Origin: Lacisediminihabitans sp046156175
GTDB taxonomy: Bacteria > Actinomycetota > Actinomycetes > Actinomycetales > Microbacteriaceae
Reading direction: 5' to 3'
Length of the DNA: 64,000 nucleotides
Assembly (NCBI RefSeq): GCF_046156175.1
Contig: NZ_JAYLVL010000002.1
Coordinates: 558,001-622,000 of the forward strand
Part shown: one piece after another, positions 14,934 to 23,572 of the stretch
Position numbering within the stretch: the first letter of the stretch is position 1
Layout of the letters: every line of letters begins with the position of its first letter
Position numbers and translations under genes: made by a program
The notes under the pieces: generated by a model
Told to the model about the DNA's origin: nothing
Database searches by the model: none
What the model saw: only the letters and a program-made list of their open reading frames with translations

Positions 14934-15827
14934 ATGTCGTCGAAGGTCGCCCCCTTTCGAGTCGAGCCCATCTGCAGCTTGTTGCAGGTGGCTCCGAGTA
15001 CCTACTACGCCGCGAAGGGCCGCGCCCCGTCGGCGCGGGCGGTCAGCGACGCCACCCTCACCCCGGAACTGGTGACGCTCTGGGAGACGAACTACTCCGT
15101 TTACGGGGTCCGCAAGCTCTGGAAGGCCGCCCGGCGGGCCGGGCACGACATCGGCCGCGACCAGACCGGCCGGCTGATGCGCGCTGCGGGGATCGAGGGC
15201 GCGACCCGGACAAAGCGCGTGAAGACGACGCGGCCTGATCCGATGTCGTCGAGGCACCCAGATCTGGTGAAGCGGGAGTTCACTGCGACTGCCCCGAACC
15301 GGCTCTGGGTCACGGACCTCACGTTCGTCCCGACCTGGGCGGGCGTCGCCTATGTGTGCTTCATCATCGACGCGTTCTCGCGGATGATCGTGGGGTGGCG
15401 GTGCGCGTCACACATGCGCACCGAGATGGTCCTCGACGCGATCGAGATAGCCCGTTGGGGTCGCGGTGCTCACCACGCAGATCTTCGCTGCCACAGCGAT
15501 GCCGGCAGTCAATTCACGTCGATTCGCTACGGAGAACGCCTCGCCGAGATCGGAGCCACGCCGTCAATTGGAACCGTCGGCGACAGCTATGACAACGCCC
15601 TCGCAGAGACGGTGAACGGCTACTACAAGACCGAACTCGTCCGCGGACCCGCACGCCCCGGCCCGTGGCGGAGGGTTGAAGACCTCGAGCTCGCGACTCT
15701 CGGATGGGTCCACTGGCACAACACCCGGCGCCTCCACGGCTACCTCGGCGACGTCCCACCCGCCGAGTTCGAGCAGACGTTCTATGCTGGCCAAACCACC
15801 GCTACTAACCTGGTGGAAATCAAATAG
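14934..15827 (+). CDS. IS3-family transposase OrfB (DDE integrase), probably frameshifted
   Basis: 297 residues with an rve integrase core. The DDE residues are visible in VTDLTFVPTW, HSDAGSQFTS and ALAETVNGYYKTE. In relatives OrfB begins in the -1 frame of OrfA (here encoding VVAFIDANKNDVVEG) and continues straight into the core. Here the core lies in the OrfA frame instead, so a single extra C in the five-C run at 14950-14954 separates the two parts. A shorter product could start at the ATG at 14934. The fusion transposase is probably not made. Confidence 0.82.
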   Translation: MSSKVAPFRVEPICSLLQVAPSTYYAAKGRAPSARAVSDATLTPELVTLWETNYSVYGVRKLWKAARRAGHDIGRDQTGRLMRAAGIEGATRTKRVKTTRPDPMSSRHPDLVKREFTATAPNRLWVTDLTFVPTWAGVAYVCFIIDAFSRMIVGWRCASHMRTEMVLDAIEIARWGRGAHHADLRCHSDAGSQFTSIRYGERLAEIGATPSIGTVGDSYDNALAETVNGYYKTELVRGPARPGPWRRVEDLELATLGWVHWHNTRRLHGYLGDVPPAEFEQTFYAGQTTATNLVEIK

Positions 15828-15862
15828 CGCGAGTCTCCATCAAACCCAGAGCGGTTCAAAAT

Positions 15863-16489
15863 TCAGTCTCTATCGCCCGACTTGTCCGCCGAAGCACGAA
15901 TGCTTATGAGTCGCTCGACGGCGTCTTTTCGCGATTGGAGGGACGCGACTCTAGGAAGCCCCCAGCGCGTTGTCATCAATGTCAAATCTAACGACGAATG
16001 TATCGAACTCGAGCCGAAATCCAACTCGATACAGGCGAGGTTCCACTTTCCTTGAGTTCGGGTTTCGAGTCGCACATCAATCAATTTCGCGACAGGCAAG
16101 GCTGCGAGCACCCGAGGCCTCCAAGCGCCCCCATAAAAACGCAGCATGTCAGCGTCCACACAAATCGAAACGTAAGAAGACGCTCTCACATTGCCCGGGC
16201 TGACGCCCAATAGATTTTGTACCTCGCGCAGTTGCTCGGGCAATGGTCGATAAATTGCGACATTCGAGACAAAAGCGTCAGGATTGTCATGGCGAAGCAC
16301 TCGAAGACGGGCTTTGTTTAGGGTGTCAATAACGGCAAATATGGCAAGGATCGAGGCGACGCCCAGAAAAATGCCAGGAAGAGTTCCAGCGTCGTATCCG
16401 CCGTTGACTGCTTTCCACAGCGGCAATAAACCTGCGGCGACGAGCAATAACGTGGCGATCCACGGGACAAGGCGCGAATCCCGCTTCAT
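15863..16489 (-). CDS. Membrane-anchored protein of unknown function
   Basis: 208 residues. Two membrane helices (about 9-25 and 38-58) separated by NGGYDAGTLPG are followed by a soluble cytoplasmic domain with mixed alpha/beta pattern (VSICVDADMLRFYGG, WNLACIELDFGS). The layout resembles bacterial PH-like or DUF membrane proteins, but no family is certain. Its stop codon lies 5 bases from the right end of the IS3 element; the natural C-terminus may therefore have been lost, though the final residues look unremarkable. Confidence 0.6.
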   Translation of the reverse strand: MKRDSRLVPWIATLLLVAAGLLPLWKAVNGGYDAGTLPGIFLGVASILAIFAVIDTLNKARLRVLRHDNPDAFVSNVAIYRPLPEQLREVQNLLGVSPGNVRASSYVSICVDADMLRFYGGAWRPRVLAALPVAKLIDVRLETRTQGKWNLACIELDFGSSSIHSSLDLTLMTTRWGLPRVASLQSRKDAVERLISIRASADKSGDRD

Positions 16490-16538
16490 GCTTGAACTTT
16501 GAGCAACTGACAGAGCATGGTTTTACTCTCAACGCTGG

Positions 16539-16856
16539 TTAGTTGCATCGTCCACCTCGTGCCCATGAAATCCCGCACATCCCCCCGAATACGACTCCTG
16601 CTGGCCCTCCCGTTGCGAAAAATCGGGCGGTTCCCGATGCACGCAGCGGAATTAGCCTTCCGAGTGCGCCGCCCGCCCCCGCAAACGCTATCGAACCGAC
16701 TGTGCTGACTACGCCAACACTACAGTCCTCTGATCCCCAGGCATGAGAGCAAGTCACCGCTGTGCCAGCGGCAGACAACGCGATGGATCCTGCGATCAAG
16801 AACGGAGCAGCTATATCGAGCCCGGGGATAAATGCTGTAACTATTCCGGCAATTCC
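16539..16856 (-). pseudogene. C-terminal remnant of a hydrophobic protein, cut by IS256
   Basis: The frame reads straight from the IS256 edge (GIAGIVTAFIPGLDIAAP) into about 105 residues rich in Gly, Ala and Ile, with cysteines in TCSHAWGSEDC and GGMCGISW. Such Gly/Ala-rich hydrophobic stretches occur in the middle of actinobacterial WXG/LXG-type secreted toxins and related membrane proteins. The 5' part is missing, so it is a gene remnant. A TTG at 16799 could start a short product, but this is unlikely. Confidence 0.5.
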
Positions 16857-18265
16857 GAGGGTCTGTCAGATTTCTTGTGTAACTGGTCATCGGCTAGTTG
16901 AGTCCTAGGCGGTCGCCGTAGGTCATTGCGAGGGTGTTAAGAATAGCTTTCCACCCGTTGATCTCGCCTGTCGGATTGGCCCGGTTGTGGCGTCGTTCGA
17001 TGATCGCGAGATACATCACTTTCAGTGCGGATTGTTCGTTGGGGAAGTGGCCGCGACGCCTGGTCGCGGCTCTGAATCTCGCGTTCAACGACTCGATCCC
17101 GTTTGTCGTATAGATGAGCTTCCTGATCTCTAACGGGTAGTCGAGAAACGGGGTGAACTCACCCCACGACCGCCGCCACATCGCGATCATCGCCGGGTAG
17201 ATGGGTTCCCATTCCTTCGCAAACTCGTCGAAGCGTTGCTCTGCCGCCTTCACCGTCGGCGCCTGGTAGACCTGCTTCAACCTCTCCGCGATCGGTTTCC
17301 AATACTTCCTGGACGCGAACCGCAGGCTGTTGCGCACCAAATGCACGACACAGGTTTGAACGGTCGCCATCGGCCAGGTTGCGAGGATCGAGTCCGGCAG
17401 GCCCTTCAGTCCGTCACAACAGACGAACAGGACATCGGCGACGCCGCGGTTCTTCAGCTCGGTGAGCATGTTCATCCATTGCTTCGATCCCTCACCACCG
17501 GTCGGTCCAACCCACATGCCCAGAACGTCGCGGTGGCCATCGAGGTCGATTCCGAGCGCCACATACACGGGTCGGTTGCCGACCTGCCCATCCCGAACCT
17601 TCATCACGATCGCGTCGATGAGGATCACTGGATACACCGGATCCAGGGGCCTTGCCTGCCACACCTCCATGTCGGCCACGACCCGGTCGGTGACTTTCGA
17701 CACCAGCTCCCGGGAGATGTCTTGCCCATACACGTCGGAGAGGTGGGCCTGGATATCCCCGGTCGTGAGCCCTTTCGCATAAAGCGAGACGACGGCCTCA
17801 TCGAAGCCCGCGATGCGACGCTGATATTTCGGCACGATCGCCGGCTCGAAAGTTCCCTGCCGATCCCTCGGAATCTGGACCGTCACTTCACCGATCTCGG
17901 TCCGCAACGTTTTCGGCGTCGACCCGTTCCTCGAGTTCTGCCCGTTGCGGCCGTCGAAGTCGTGCTTGTCATAACCCAGATGGTCAGACATCTCGACCTC
18001 AAGAGCTGTCTGCAACACCTGCCGGGTCAACCCCGTCAGGAGCCCATTCGGCCCAGTCAACTCGATGCCCTGCCCCTTAGCCGACTCGACGAGCTCCGCC
18101 GCTAACGCGGCGAAATCGGTCTCCGCCGGCAACGGCCGGCCCGTCTCAGGATCAAAGCGAAGATGCTTCTGAATATCTCTGCTCATGCGTCATTGTTCCC
18201 ATCCCACAGCTCCCAGCCGCGGATGTCACGCCGAACCAATTACACAAGATTTCTTACAGACCCTC
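16857..18265 (-). mobile_element. IS256-family insertion sequence, about 1.4 kb
   Basis: One transposase gene lies between imperfect terminal inverted repeats of about 30 bp starting GAGGGTCTGT (16857 onward and ending 18265); the inner part TCTTGTGTAA is shared. No 8-9 bp target duplication is found. The left flank is a hydrophobic gene remnant and the right flank is the interior of tnsB. The element therefore marks a deletion junction rather than a clean insertion. Confidence 0.88.
16894..18186 (-). CDS. IS256-family (Mutator-type) transposase
   Basis: 430 residues, the usual IS256 length. The DDE core is visible: PVILIDAIVMKV, then DVLFVCCDGLKGLPDSI, the C/D-x2-H block TCVVHLVRNSL, and the catalytic glutamate region IYTTNGIESLNARFR. 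The N-terminal region with LEVEMSDHLGYDKHD is the family signature. Intact and probably functional. Its 5' end points toward the truncated tnsB. Confidence 0.95.
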   Translation of the reverse strand: MSRDIQKHLRFDPETGRPLPAETDFAALAAELVESAKGQGIELTGPNGLLTGLTRQVLQTALEVEMSDHLGYDKHDFDGRNGQNSRNGSTPKTLRTEIGEVTVQIPRDRQGTFEPAIVPKYQRRIAGFDEAVVSLYAKGLTTGDIQAHLSDVYGQDISRELVSKVTDRVVADMEVWQARPLDPVYPVILIDAIVMKVRDGQVGNRPVYVALGIDLDGHRDVLGMWVGPTGGEGSKQWMNMLTELKNRGVADVLFVCCDGLKGLPDSILATWPMATVQTCVVHLVRNSLRFASRKYWKPIAERLKQVYQAPTVKAAEQRFDEFAKEWEPIYPAMIAMWRRSWGEFTPFLDYPLEIRKLIYTTNGIESLNARFRAATRRRGHFPNEQSALKVMYLAIIERRHNRANPTGEINGWKAILNTLAMTYGDRLGLN

Positions 18266-19875
18266 CCGACACCCGCCCGCAGTACGACCTAGGGACCACG
18301 TCGCAGAACGAGCGGGTAACGGCGAAGATTGCGGAACTTCGGGCGGCGAACCTGCCGGCATCCCGCACGTCCATCATGAAGAAAATCAGCGGATTCCGCA
18401 CCCAAGGAGCCGCGGGCATCATCGACCTGCGGCACGCCCGCACCTTCGCGCCGCTGGAACACCTCGACGAACTGGTGAAGGATGCCCTCTGCTACGTCAT
18501 CGCCGCCCAGGCGAACAAGTCCACCGGCACCAAGTCGCGGCTCATTTCCCAGACCAAGGCGGAACTGGTCAAACGGCACGGCAACGACGGACCACCGTTG
18601 CCGTCGACCACGTCCTGGTACCGGTACATCGCCGCTCTCACCGACGGGAAGCACACCACCAAGAGTGCGAAGACTCGCGCGTCGTTGGCGAACCGCCCCA
18701 CTCGGGCGTTCGCTATGAAGACCCAGTTGCTTCCCGGGATGGAACTGCAGGTCGACTCCACCCCAATGGACATCCTGGTCAAGGCACCGTCGGGGGCCAT
18801 CGTCCGCGCCATCCTCACCATCATGATGGACATCGCCAGCCGCAGCATCGTCGCGTTCACCATCCGGCTTGTCGCGACGAAGGGCGTCGACCATGTCGCC
18901 CTCCTCGCCCAGACGCTGACCCCGGCGCAGAACCGTCCGGACAAGTCGAAGCACCGGCAGGCGGTCCAGGCGGTGAACCCGCAGGCGGAACTGCTCTCCG
19001 ACGAGGAGCGTCAGAGTCTGCTGAACCGGCAGCCGTTCATTCACCCGCGGCGAATCATGATGGACAACGGTCGCGACTACATCAGCGACACGTTCCTCGC
19101 CGCTGCGCAGAAGTTCGGTATCGGGGTCACCTTCGCCGCCCCGCACACCCCGACGGACAAAGGCATTGTCGAACGGCAGTTCCACACCATCAACACGATG
19201 TTCACCCAGCACCTGCCCGGGTACACCGGCCGGTCCGCGGAGCACCGCGGGTACGAAGTGGAGAAGGAGAACCTCCTCGACGTGTACGCGCTGTATGAGC
19301 TGTTCGACGACTGGGTGCTGAAGACGTGGCAGAACCGTGCGCACAGCAGCCTCCACGACCGGTTGAACCCGGCCGTCAAGCTGTCGCCCAACGAGGCGTT
19401 CGCCGCCTCGGCGGAGCTCACCAGCACCCTGTACATCCCGTTGACCGCGGACGACTTCATCGACCTGCTTCCGTCGGAGTACCGCCACATCACCGCCACC
19501 GGCATCACCTTCGCCAACCGTGAGTACGACTCCCCGGAGTTGCACTCGCTGCGCGGGACGAGGTCCCGGAACGCGGGCCGGAAGTACCGCTGGGAGTTCA
19601 AATACGACCCGTACAACTACCAAGCCGTCTGGGTCCGCGACTCCACCGGTGGGTGGATTGAATGCCGTGCCCGTAACGAGAGTGCGCTGCTGAACCCGCA
19701 CCTCGGGGACCGGTCCCCGGTCGAACCGTCCGACCGCACCGCGGTTGCCATTACCAATGCGGCCATCAACGGCGTCCCCCTGCACCGTGAGCTTTCCGCC
19801 GCCCCCCACTTCGTGGAAGTCGACGAAAACGACGACGAAACCACCATCGCCCTATTCAACCCTTTGGAGAACTGA
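18265..19875 (+). pseudogene. TnsB/TniA-type transposase, 5'-truncated by IS256
   Basis: About 536 residues of a Mu/Tn7-type DDE transposase remain. The catalytic triad is visible: Asp at 18754 (ELQVDSTP), Asp at 19063 (MMDNGRDY) and Glu at 19171 (KGIVERQF). The C-terminal beta-barrel region follows. The normal N-terminus, with its first end-binding helices, is missing because the IS256 edge lies at 18265. The frame stays open into the IS (an ATG exists at 18163), so a shortened product might be made. TnsB cuts and joins transposon ends. The stop overlaps the tnsC start (TGATG). Confidence 0.8.
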
Positions 19876-20984
19876 TGATTGCCGCCCTGCCCACCCCGCT
19901 CCAGTTTCACAGCACCGACCGGCCCGCAGCATTGCACCGAGTCGAGTCGCTGAACGAGTTCCTCAGCACCCACCTGCACCGCCCCACCGTGTTGACCGAC
20001 ACCGGCTACGCCGCTCTTTCGGACCTCGACCGGCACAGCTACAACCGGAGCCGTCTGCTGTACCTGTCCGGCGGAATCCTCATCGGCACACCCTCGCTGC
20101 TGGAGGCGAAACTGCTCCTCGGACAATGTTTCGCCGAGAACATCGGACGCAACTCCGGCCACGCCGGCCTGATGCTCGACGGGGACTCGACCCTCGGGAA
20201 GACCACCATCGCCAAAGCGCTGATGCAGTGGGTGTATGCCCAGTACCAGCGGCAGTTCCCCGACTTCCGCAACTTCGGCCAGGTGCCCGTCGTCTACATC
20301 GAAGTGCCGGCCGGGTCCACCGGGAAGCTGCTGATGAAGACCTTCGCGGAATTCTTCGGACTCACCGTCCGTAGCGGCGAATCGATGGTCAGCATCCGCA
20401 ACCGGGTCGTCGACACCATGAACGCCGCCGGCACCCAACTGGTGGTCGTCGACGAACTGCACTTCCTCGCCAACCGGAACGCTGGCAACGGCGAATCCGT
20501 CGACCTGCTGAAGAACCTGCACAACGACCTGCCGAGCACCTTCCTGTACGCCGGTGTCGGTATCAACGGCAGTGGTCTTCTGTCCGGGCCCCGCGGTCAG
20601 CAACTCGGGGGCCGGTTCAGCGTCCTCGAAATGCAGCGATTCAACCTCAGCAAGCCCGGCGACCCGAAGGCTTGGCGGTCCATCATCAGCCAGTTTGAGA
20701 AGGCCCTGCCCCTACGCCACCACGAAATCGGAACCCTGCCTGCGATGGCGGAGTACCTGTTCGAGCGCACCAACGGGTCCATCGGCAGCCTCGGGAAGCT
20801 CCTCACCGGAGCGGCAGCCGAAACCGTGAACAACCCGAACTTCGTTCGCGAAGAAATCACCAAAGCGCTGCTGGAGACGCGGCGCCTCGCGCACTCTGCG
20901 GAAGACACCCGTAACCACGCACGACTCCGCAACAACAACCCCATGACCGTGAAAAACATCCTGAAAGGCCTGACCGCATCATGA
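19875..20984 (+). CDS. TnsC/TniB-type AAA+ transposition regulator
   Basis: 369 residues. Walker A is GDSTLGKTT (about residues 99-107), Walker B is LVVVDELHFL (about 190-199), and a sensor-like YAGVGINGSG follows. This is the TniB/TnsC family: an ATPase that forms filaments on target DNA and connects the target selector (TniQ) with the transposase (TnsB). It overlaps tnsB by one base and tniQ by four (ATGA), so the three are one tightly coupled operon. The gene appears complete. Confidence 0.88.
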   Translation: MIAALPTPLQFHSTDRPAALHRVESLNEFLSTHLHRPTVLTDTGYAALSDLDRHSYNRSRLLYLSGGILIGTPSLLEAKLLLGQCFAENIGRNSGHAGLMLDGDSTLGKTTIAKALMQWVYAQYQRQFPDFRNFGQVPVVYIEVPAGSTGKLLMKTFAEFFGLTVRSGESMVSIRNRVVDTMNAAGTQLVVVDELHFLANRNAGNGESVDLLKNLHNDLPSTFLYAGVGINGSGLLSGPRGQQLGGRFSVLEMQRFNLSKPGDPKAWRSIISQFEKALPLRHHEIGTLPAMAEYLFERTNGSIGSLGKLLTGAAAETVNNPNFVREEITKALLETRRLAHSAEDTRNHARLRNNNPMTVKNILKGLTAS

Positions 20985-22954
20985 CCGCCATCATCCGCCC
21001 CTACAACTTCCCCGTCCGCCCCGGCCACCGCGAAACGGTCGACAGCTACACCCGACGGGTCCTCGACGCGAACTTCGAAACCGTGCAGCACCAGAAGCTG
21101 CTCATCACCCAGGCTGGCGGGCCAACCCACCGCGTCGGCCGGAACAGCACCTGGCTGAACCTTCTCGCCGTCAAGACGCAACGCGACACCCTGCACCTCG
21201 CACCCCACGCCACCGGGTGGCTCACACACCCAGACGGCACCGGGTGCAAGGGATGCACCGCCGGGCTCCCAGAACGGTGGATGTGCGCCCTCTGCGCCAG
21301 AGGTGCTCGCATCCAGCAGAACCCACACTTCGACGACCTCGTCTGCCTCCACCACCACCGTTTCGTCGGACTGGACCTCCTCCCGGAAGAGCAGATCAGC
21401 GTCGGCGCCGGCCTGGACCGGGAAACCCTGGTCGACGCTGCGTTGCGGTTCCGGAAGCTGCGCCGCACCCGCCTCCTCGACGTGCGCCTATTCCGTCTCC
21501 TCGACACCACCCTCACCGTCACCCTGCCGCCCATCACTGGGGTGCCAGCGGCGATGCGGGCCTTCCCCGCCGTCGTCTCAATCGTGTGGGCTATCACCCG
21601 CCCCCAGTTCCAACGCCGGTTCTTCGCCCCCGACAACTCGTTTGCTGACGCGTTCGCCGTCCTCGCATCCGAACTGGAAACGGTCCTCGGCGAACCGCAG
21701 CCCGCTCTGGCCCGGGCAGTCTGGTTGTACGCCAGGGCGACCTTCTGGTCCATCCGCCACTGCATCGTCACCCAGACACCCTTCGAACCCGCCTGGGAGC
21801 ACGACTTCCCCGTCACCCTTGCCACTACAACCGCCTTCGCTGGCAGTTCCGGCGACCTGGAACCATTCATCAACTTCCTCGCCGTCACCGGTGACGACCC
21901 GGCGACTCTGGCCCAGTTCGAAGTCGGGTTCCCGACCGGTCGCCTGGCCCCGCCAACGGCCGCAACCCGGAACGGCGTGCCAAAGGCGCTGTCCATCTGT
22001 GCGGCCGGGCACCAGTTCGAGGTGTCCGCTGCGAGGCGTCCAGAGAACACGGGAAGCGCCCCAGTCTGCCCAGTTTGCGAGGACCGGCTCGTTCAACCCG
22101 GCTACAACGACCTGGCGTCCACCCACCCGAAGGTCGCAGCCGAGCTCGACCTCACCCTCAACGACGGGCTCACCGCAAACCAGATCTCCACCAATTCCCG
22201 CCGGAACCTTCACTGGCGCTGCCCGAAGGGACACACGTACTCTGCCTCGCCTTTCGGCCGGACCTCCGCCAAGTCCAACTGCCCCATCTGCTCGTACCGG
22301 GTCATCGTCCCAGGCATCAACGACGTCGCAACCACCCACCCGGAGGTCGTCGCATTGTGGGACCCCCGATGCCTCACGACGGCGTCCCCGACGAAACTGT
22401 CGGCCGGGAGCAACCGAATGATTGACTTCATCTGCCAGCCCGAAGGACACGAATACCAGTTACGGCTTGTCGAGGCGACCAGCGGAAAAGGCTGCCCGGT
22501 CTGTCAGCGGAACAAGAACCGCACCGCAGCTTCCAACCTCGCCACCACCCACCCGGACCTCGCCGCCGAATGGCACCCGACCTTCAACCACGGACTCGAA
22601 CCCTCCGGCTTCACTCCCGACTCAAATGAGAAGGTCCACTGGCAATGTCCTGTCGGACACGCTTACCTGATGCGCATCGACCGGCGCACCGCCGGTTTCA
22701 AGTGCTCCGTCTGCTCCAGGCCCACCCTCGTCCCCGGCGTCAACGACCTTGCGACCACCCAGCCGGCCCTCGTCACCGAGTTCCACACCTACCTCAACGG
22801 GATGAAGAGCCCCGACCGAATCATCGCGGGCACCGACCTGTATTGGTGGCTCTGCACCGCTCACAAGCACAAGCACCAGCAGAGCGTCCCGCACCGTGTC
22901 GAAAGCAAGGGTTGCCCGATGTGCCAGCCCGAGGAACGCGTCCTCGCAAAGTAA
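20981..22954 (+). CDS. TniQ-family target selector fused to five zinc ribbons
   Basis: 657 residues. The N-terminus (FPVRPGHRETVDSYTRRVL) and a first zinc site (Cys89, 92, 102, 105, plus CLHHHRF at 122) are TniQ. From residue 335 on there are five tandem zinc ribbons with Cys/His pairs at 340/344 with 363/366, 414/418 with 434/437, 485/490 with 505/508, 556/560 with 575/578, and 625/629 with 645/648. They are joined by spacers of the form NDLATTHPxxxxEW, typical of the DUF4379 (PF14311) treble-clef repeats. TniQ/TnsD proteins choose the target site; the repeat array is a possible DNA-reading module. The fusion is unusual to me. Confidence 0.82.
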   Translation: MTAIIRPYNFPVRPGHRETVDSYTRRVLDANFETVQHQKLLITQAGGPTHRVGRNSTWLNLLAVKTQRDTLHLAPHATGWLTHPDGTGCKGCTAGLPERWMCALCARGARIQQNPHFDDLVCLHHHRFVGLDLLPEEQISVGAGLDRETLVDAALRFRKLRRTRLLDVRLFRLLDTTLTVTLPPITGVPAAMRAFPAVVSIVWAITRPQFQRRFFAPDNSFADAFAVLASELETVLGEPQPALARAVWLYARATFWSIRHCIVTQTPFEPAWEHDFPVTLATTTAFAGSSGDLEPFINFLAVTGDDPATLAQFEVGFPTGRLAPPTAATRNGVPKALSICAAGHQFEVSAARRPENTGSAPVCPVCEDRLVQPGYNDLASTHPKVAAELDLTLNDGLTANQISTNSRRNLHWRCPKGHTYSASPFGRTSAKSNCPICSYRVIVPGINDVATTHPEVVALWDPRCLTTASPTKLSAGSNRMIDFICQPEGHEYQLRLVEATSGKGCPVCQRNKNRTAASNLATTHPDLAAEWHPTFNHGLEPSGFTPDSNEKVHWQCPVGHAYLMRIDRRTAGFKCSVCSRPTLVPGVNDLATTQPALVTEFHTYLNGMKSPDRIIAGTDLYWWLCTAHKHKHQQSVPHRVESKGCPMCQPEERVLAK

Positions 22955-22961
22955 CACCACG

Positions 22962-23002
22962 AAAAGGAGATGAAACCAGCCCAGCTGGTTTCATCTCCTT
23001 TT
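22962..23002 (+). terminator. Strong terminator after tniQ
   Basis: A perfect 19-bp inverted repeat (22962-22980 and 22984-23002) with a 3-base loop, followed by more T residues (six Ts in total at the end). It lies 8 bases past the tniQ stop. It is a textbook rho-independent terminator and more AT-rich than the surrounding DNA. Confidence 0.9.
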
Positions 23003-23078
23003 TTGCTCTCAAGGCCCAAAGGGTGTTGGTTACCTTGGTTGGATCTGGCCGAACCCCGATCAGCGAGGTCAACAATTA

Positions 23079-23126
23079 CGTGGTCTCGAATGCGCCAATC
23101 GTGTCGCGAATGCCTGGGAAATCACA
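23079..23126. other. Candidate right end of the Tn7-like element
   Basis: Two direct repeats, CGTGGTCTCGAATGCGCC (from 23079) and CGTGTCGCGAATGCC (from 23100), have their CGAATGC cores exactly 20 bases apart. They are followed by GGGAAATCACA ending at 23126. TnsB-bound ends typically carry phased repeats of about 20 bp and terminate in TGT/ACA. The region between the terminator and 23079 shows nothing else. This is inference; the matching left end is gone. Confidence 0.4.
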
Positions 23127-23127
23127 T

Positions 23128-23156
23128 TTGACCCGTGATAGTGCCGTTCATAGAAT
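23128..23156 (+). promoter_or_regulatory. Consensus promoter of the SdpI-like gene
   Basis: A -35 TTGACC (23128-23133), a 17-base spacer and a -10 TAGAAT (23151-23156) are followed by 6 bases and the ATG at 23163. This gives a near-perfect vegetative promoter with a leaderless mRNA. Confidence 0.75.
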
Positions 23157-23162
23157 TGACGA

Positions 23163-23519
23163 ATGTTCATTGCATCCGTCATTGTCGCTGCCGCCGCGCT
23201 GATCCTCGTCGGCATCACGATCGGCTGTGCACGCGGGCAGATCCCCGTAAATTCGCTGGCGGGGATCCGCCTCCGCAGCGTTATGATGAACGACTCGACC
23301 TGGCGGGCCGGTCACCGGGCAGCCCTGCCCGCAGAGCTCATCGGCGGCGCCACCACGGTGGTCGTCGCACTTTCCGCGCTCGTTGTCCCGTCCGCCGACG
23401 CCGCGCAACTGCTCTCGATCGGCGGCACCGTCATCCTGCTCGGATCCACTGTCGTCGCTGGCTTCCTCGCGAACCGGGCGGCGCTGGCCGAGCTGGGCGC
23501 CGAACAGGATGCCGGGTAG
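23163..23519 (+). CDS. SdpI-family membrane protein
   Basis: 118 residues with three hydrophobic segments (about 3-22, 58-78 and 84-106). The middle block NSLAGIRLRSVMMNDSTWRAGHRAALPAE matches the conserved SdpI/YhfL region (R-T-x-W-x2-H). In Bacillus, SdpI gives immunity to the SdpC toxin and signals to its repressor; in actinobacteria the small homologues have no proven role. No toxin gene lies beside it. The start is set by the leaderless promoter described separately. Confidence 0.7.
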   Translation: MFIASVIVAAAALILVGITIGCARGQIPVNSLAGIRLRSVMMNDSTWRAGHRAALPAELIGGATTVVVALSALVVPSADAAQLLSIGGTVILLGSTVVAGFLANRAALAELGAEQDAG

Positions 23520-23572
23520 CCGCACTCGCTCCCGCTCGGGGATGCCCGCGACGGAAGACCGTCTGTACCACC

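Larger units (their letters stand above)
14508..15858 (+). mobile_element. IS3-family insertion sequence, 1351 bp
   Basis: Bounded by a perfect 28-bp terminal inverted repeat (14508-14535 and 15831-15858, beginning TGAACCGCTCTGGG). It carries the usual orfA and orfB. The flanking triplets are AAC on the left and AAA on the right, so no target duplication is seen. This suggests deletion or recombination after insertion. OrfB needs a one-base correction to join the expected -1 frameshift product, so this copy may be dead. Confidence 0.9.

Noticed and set aside
18289..19809. 506-codon frame antisense to tnsB
   Set aside because: It is a codon-position shadow of tnsB, which has full DDE motifs; the antisense product has no recognisable domain.
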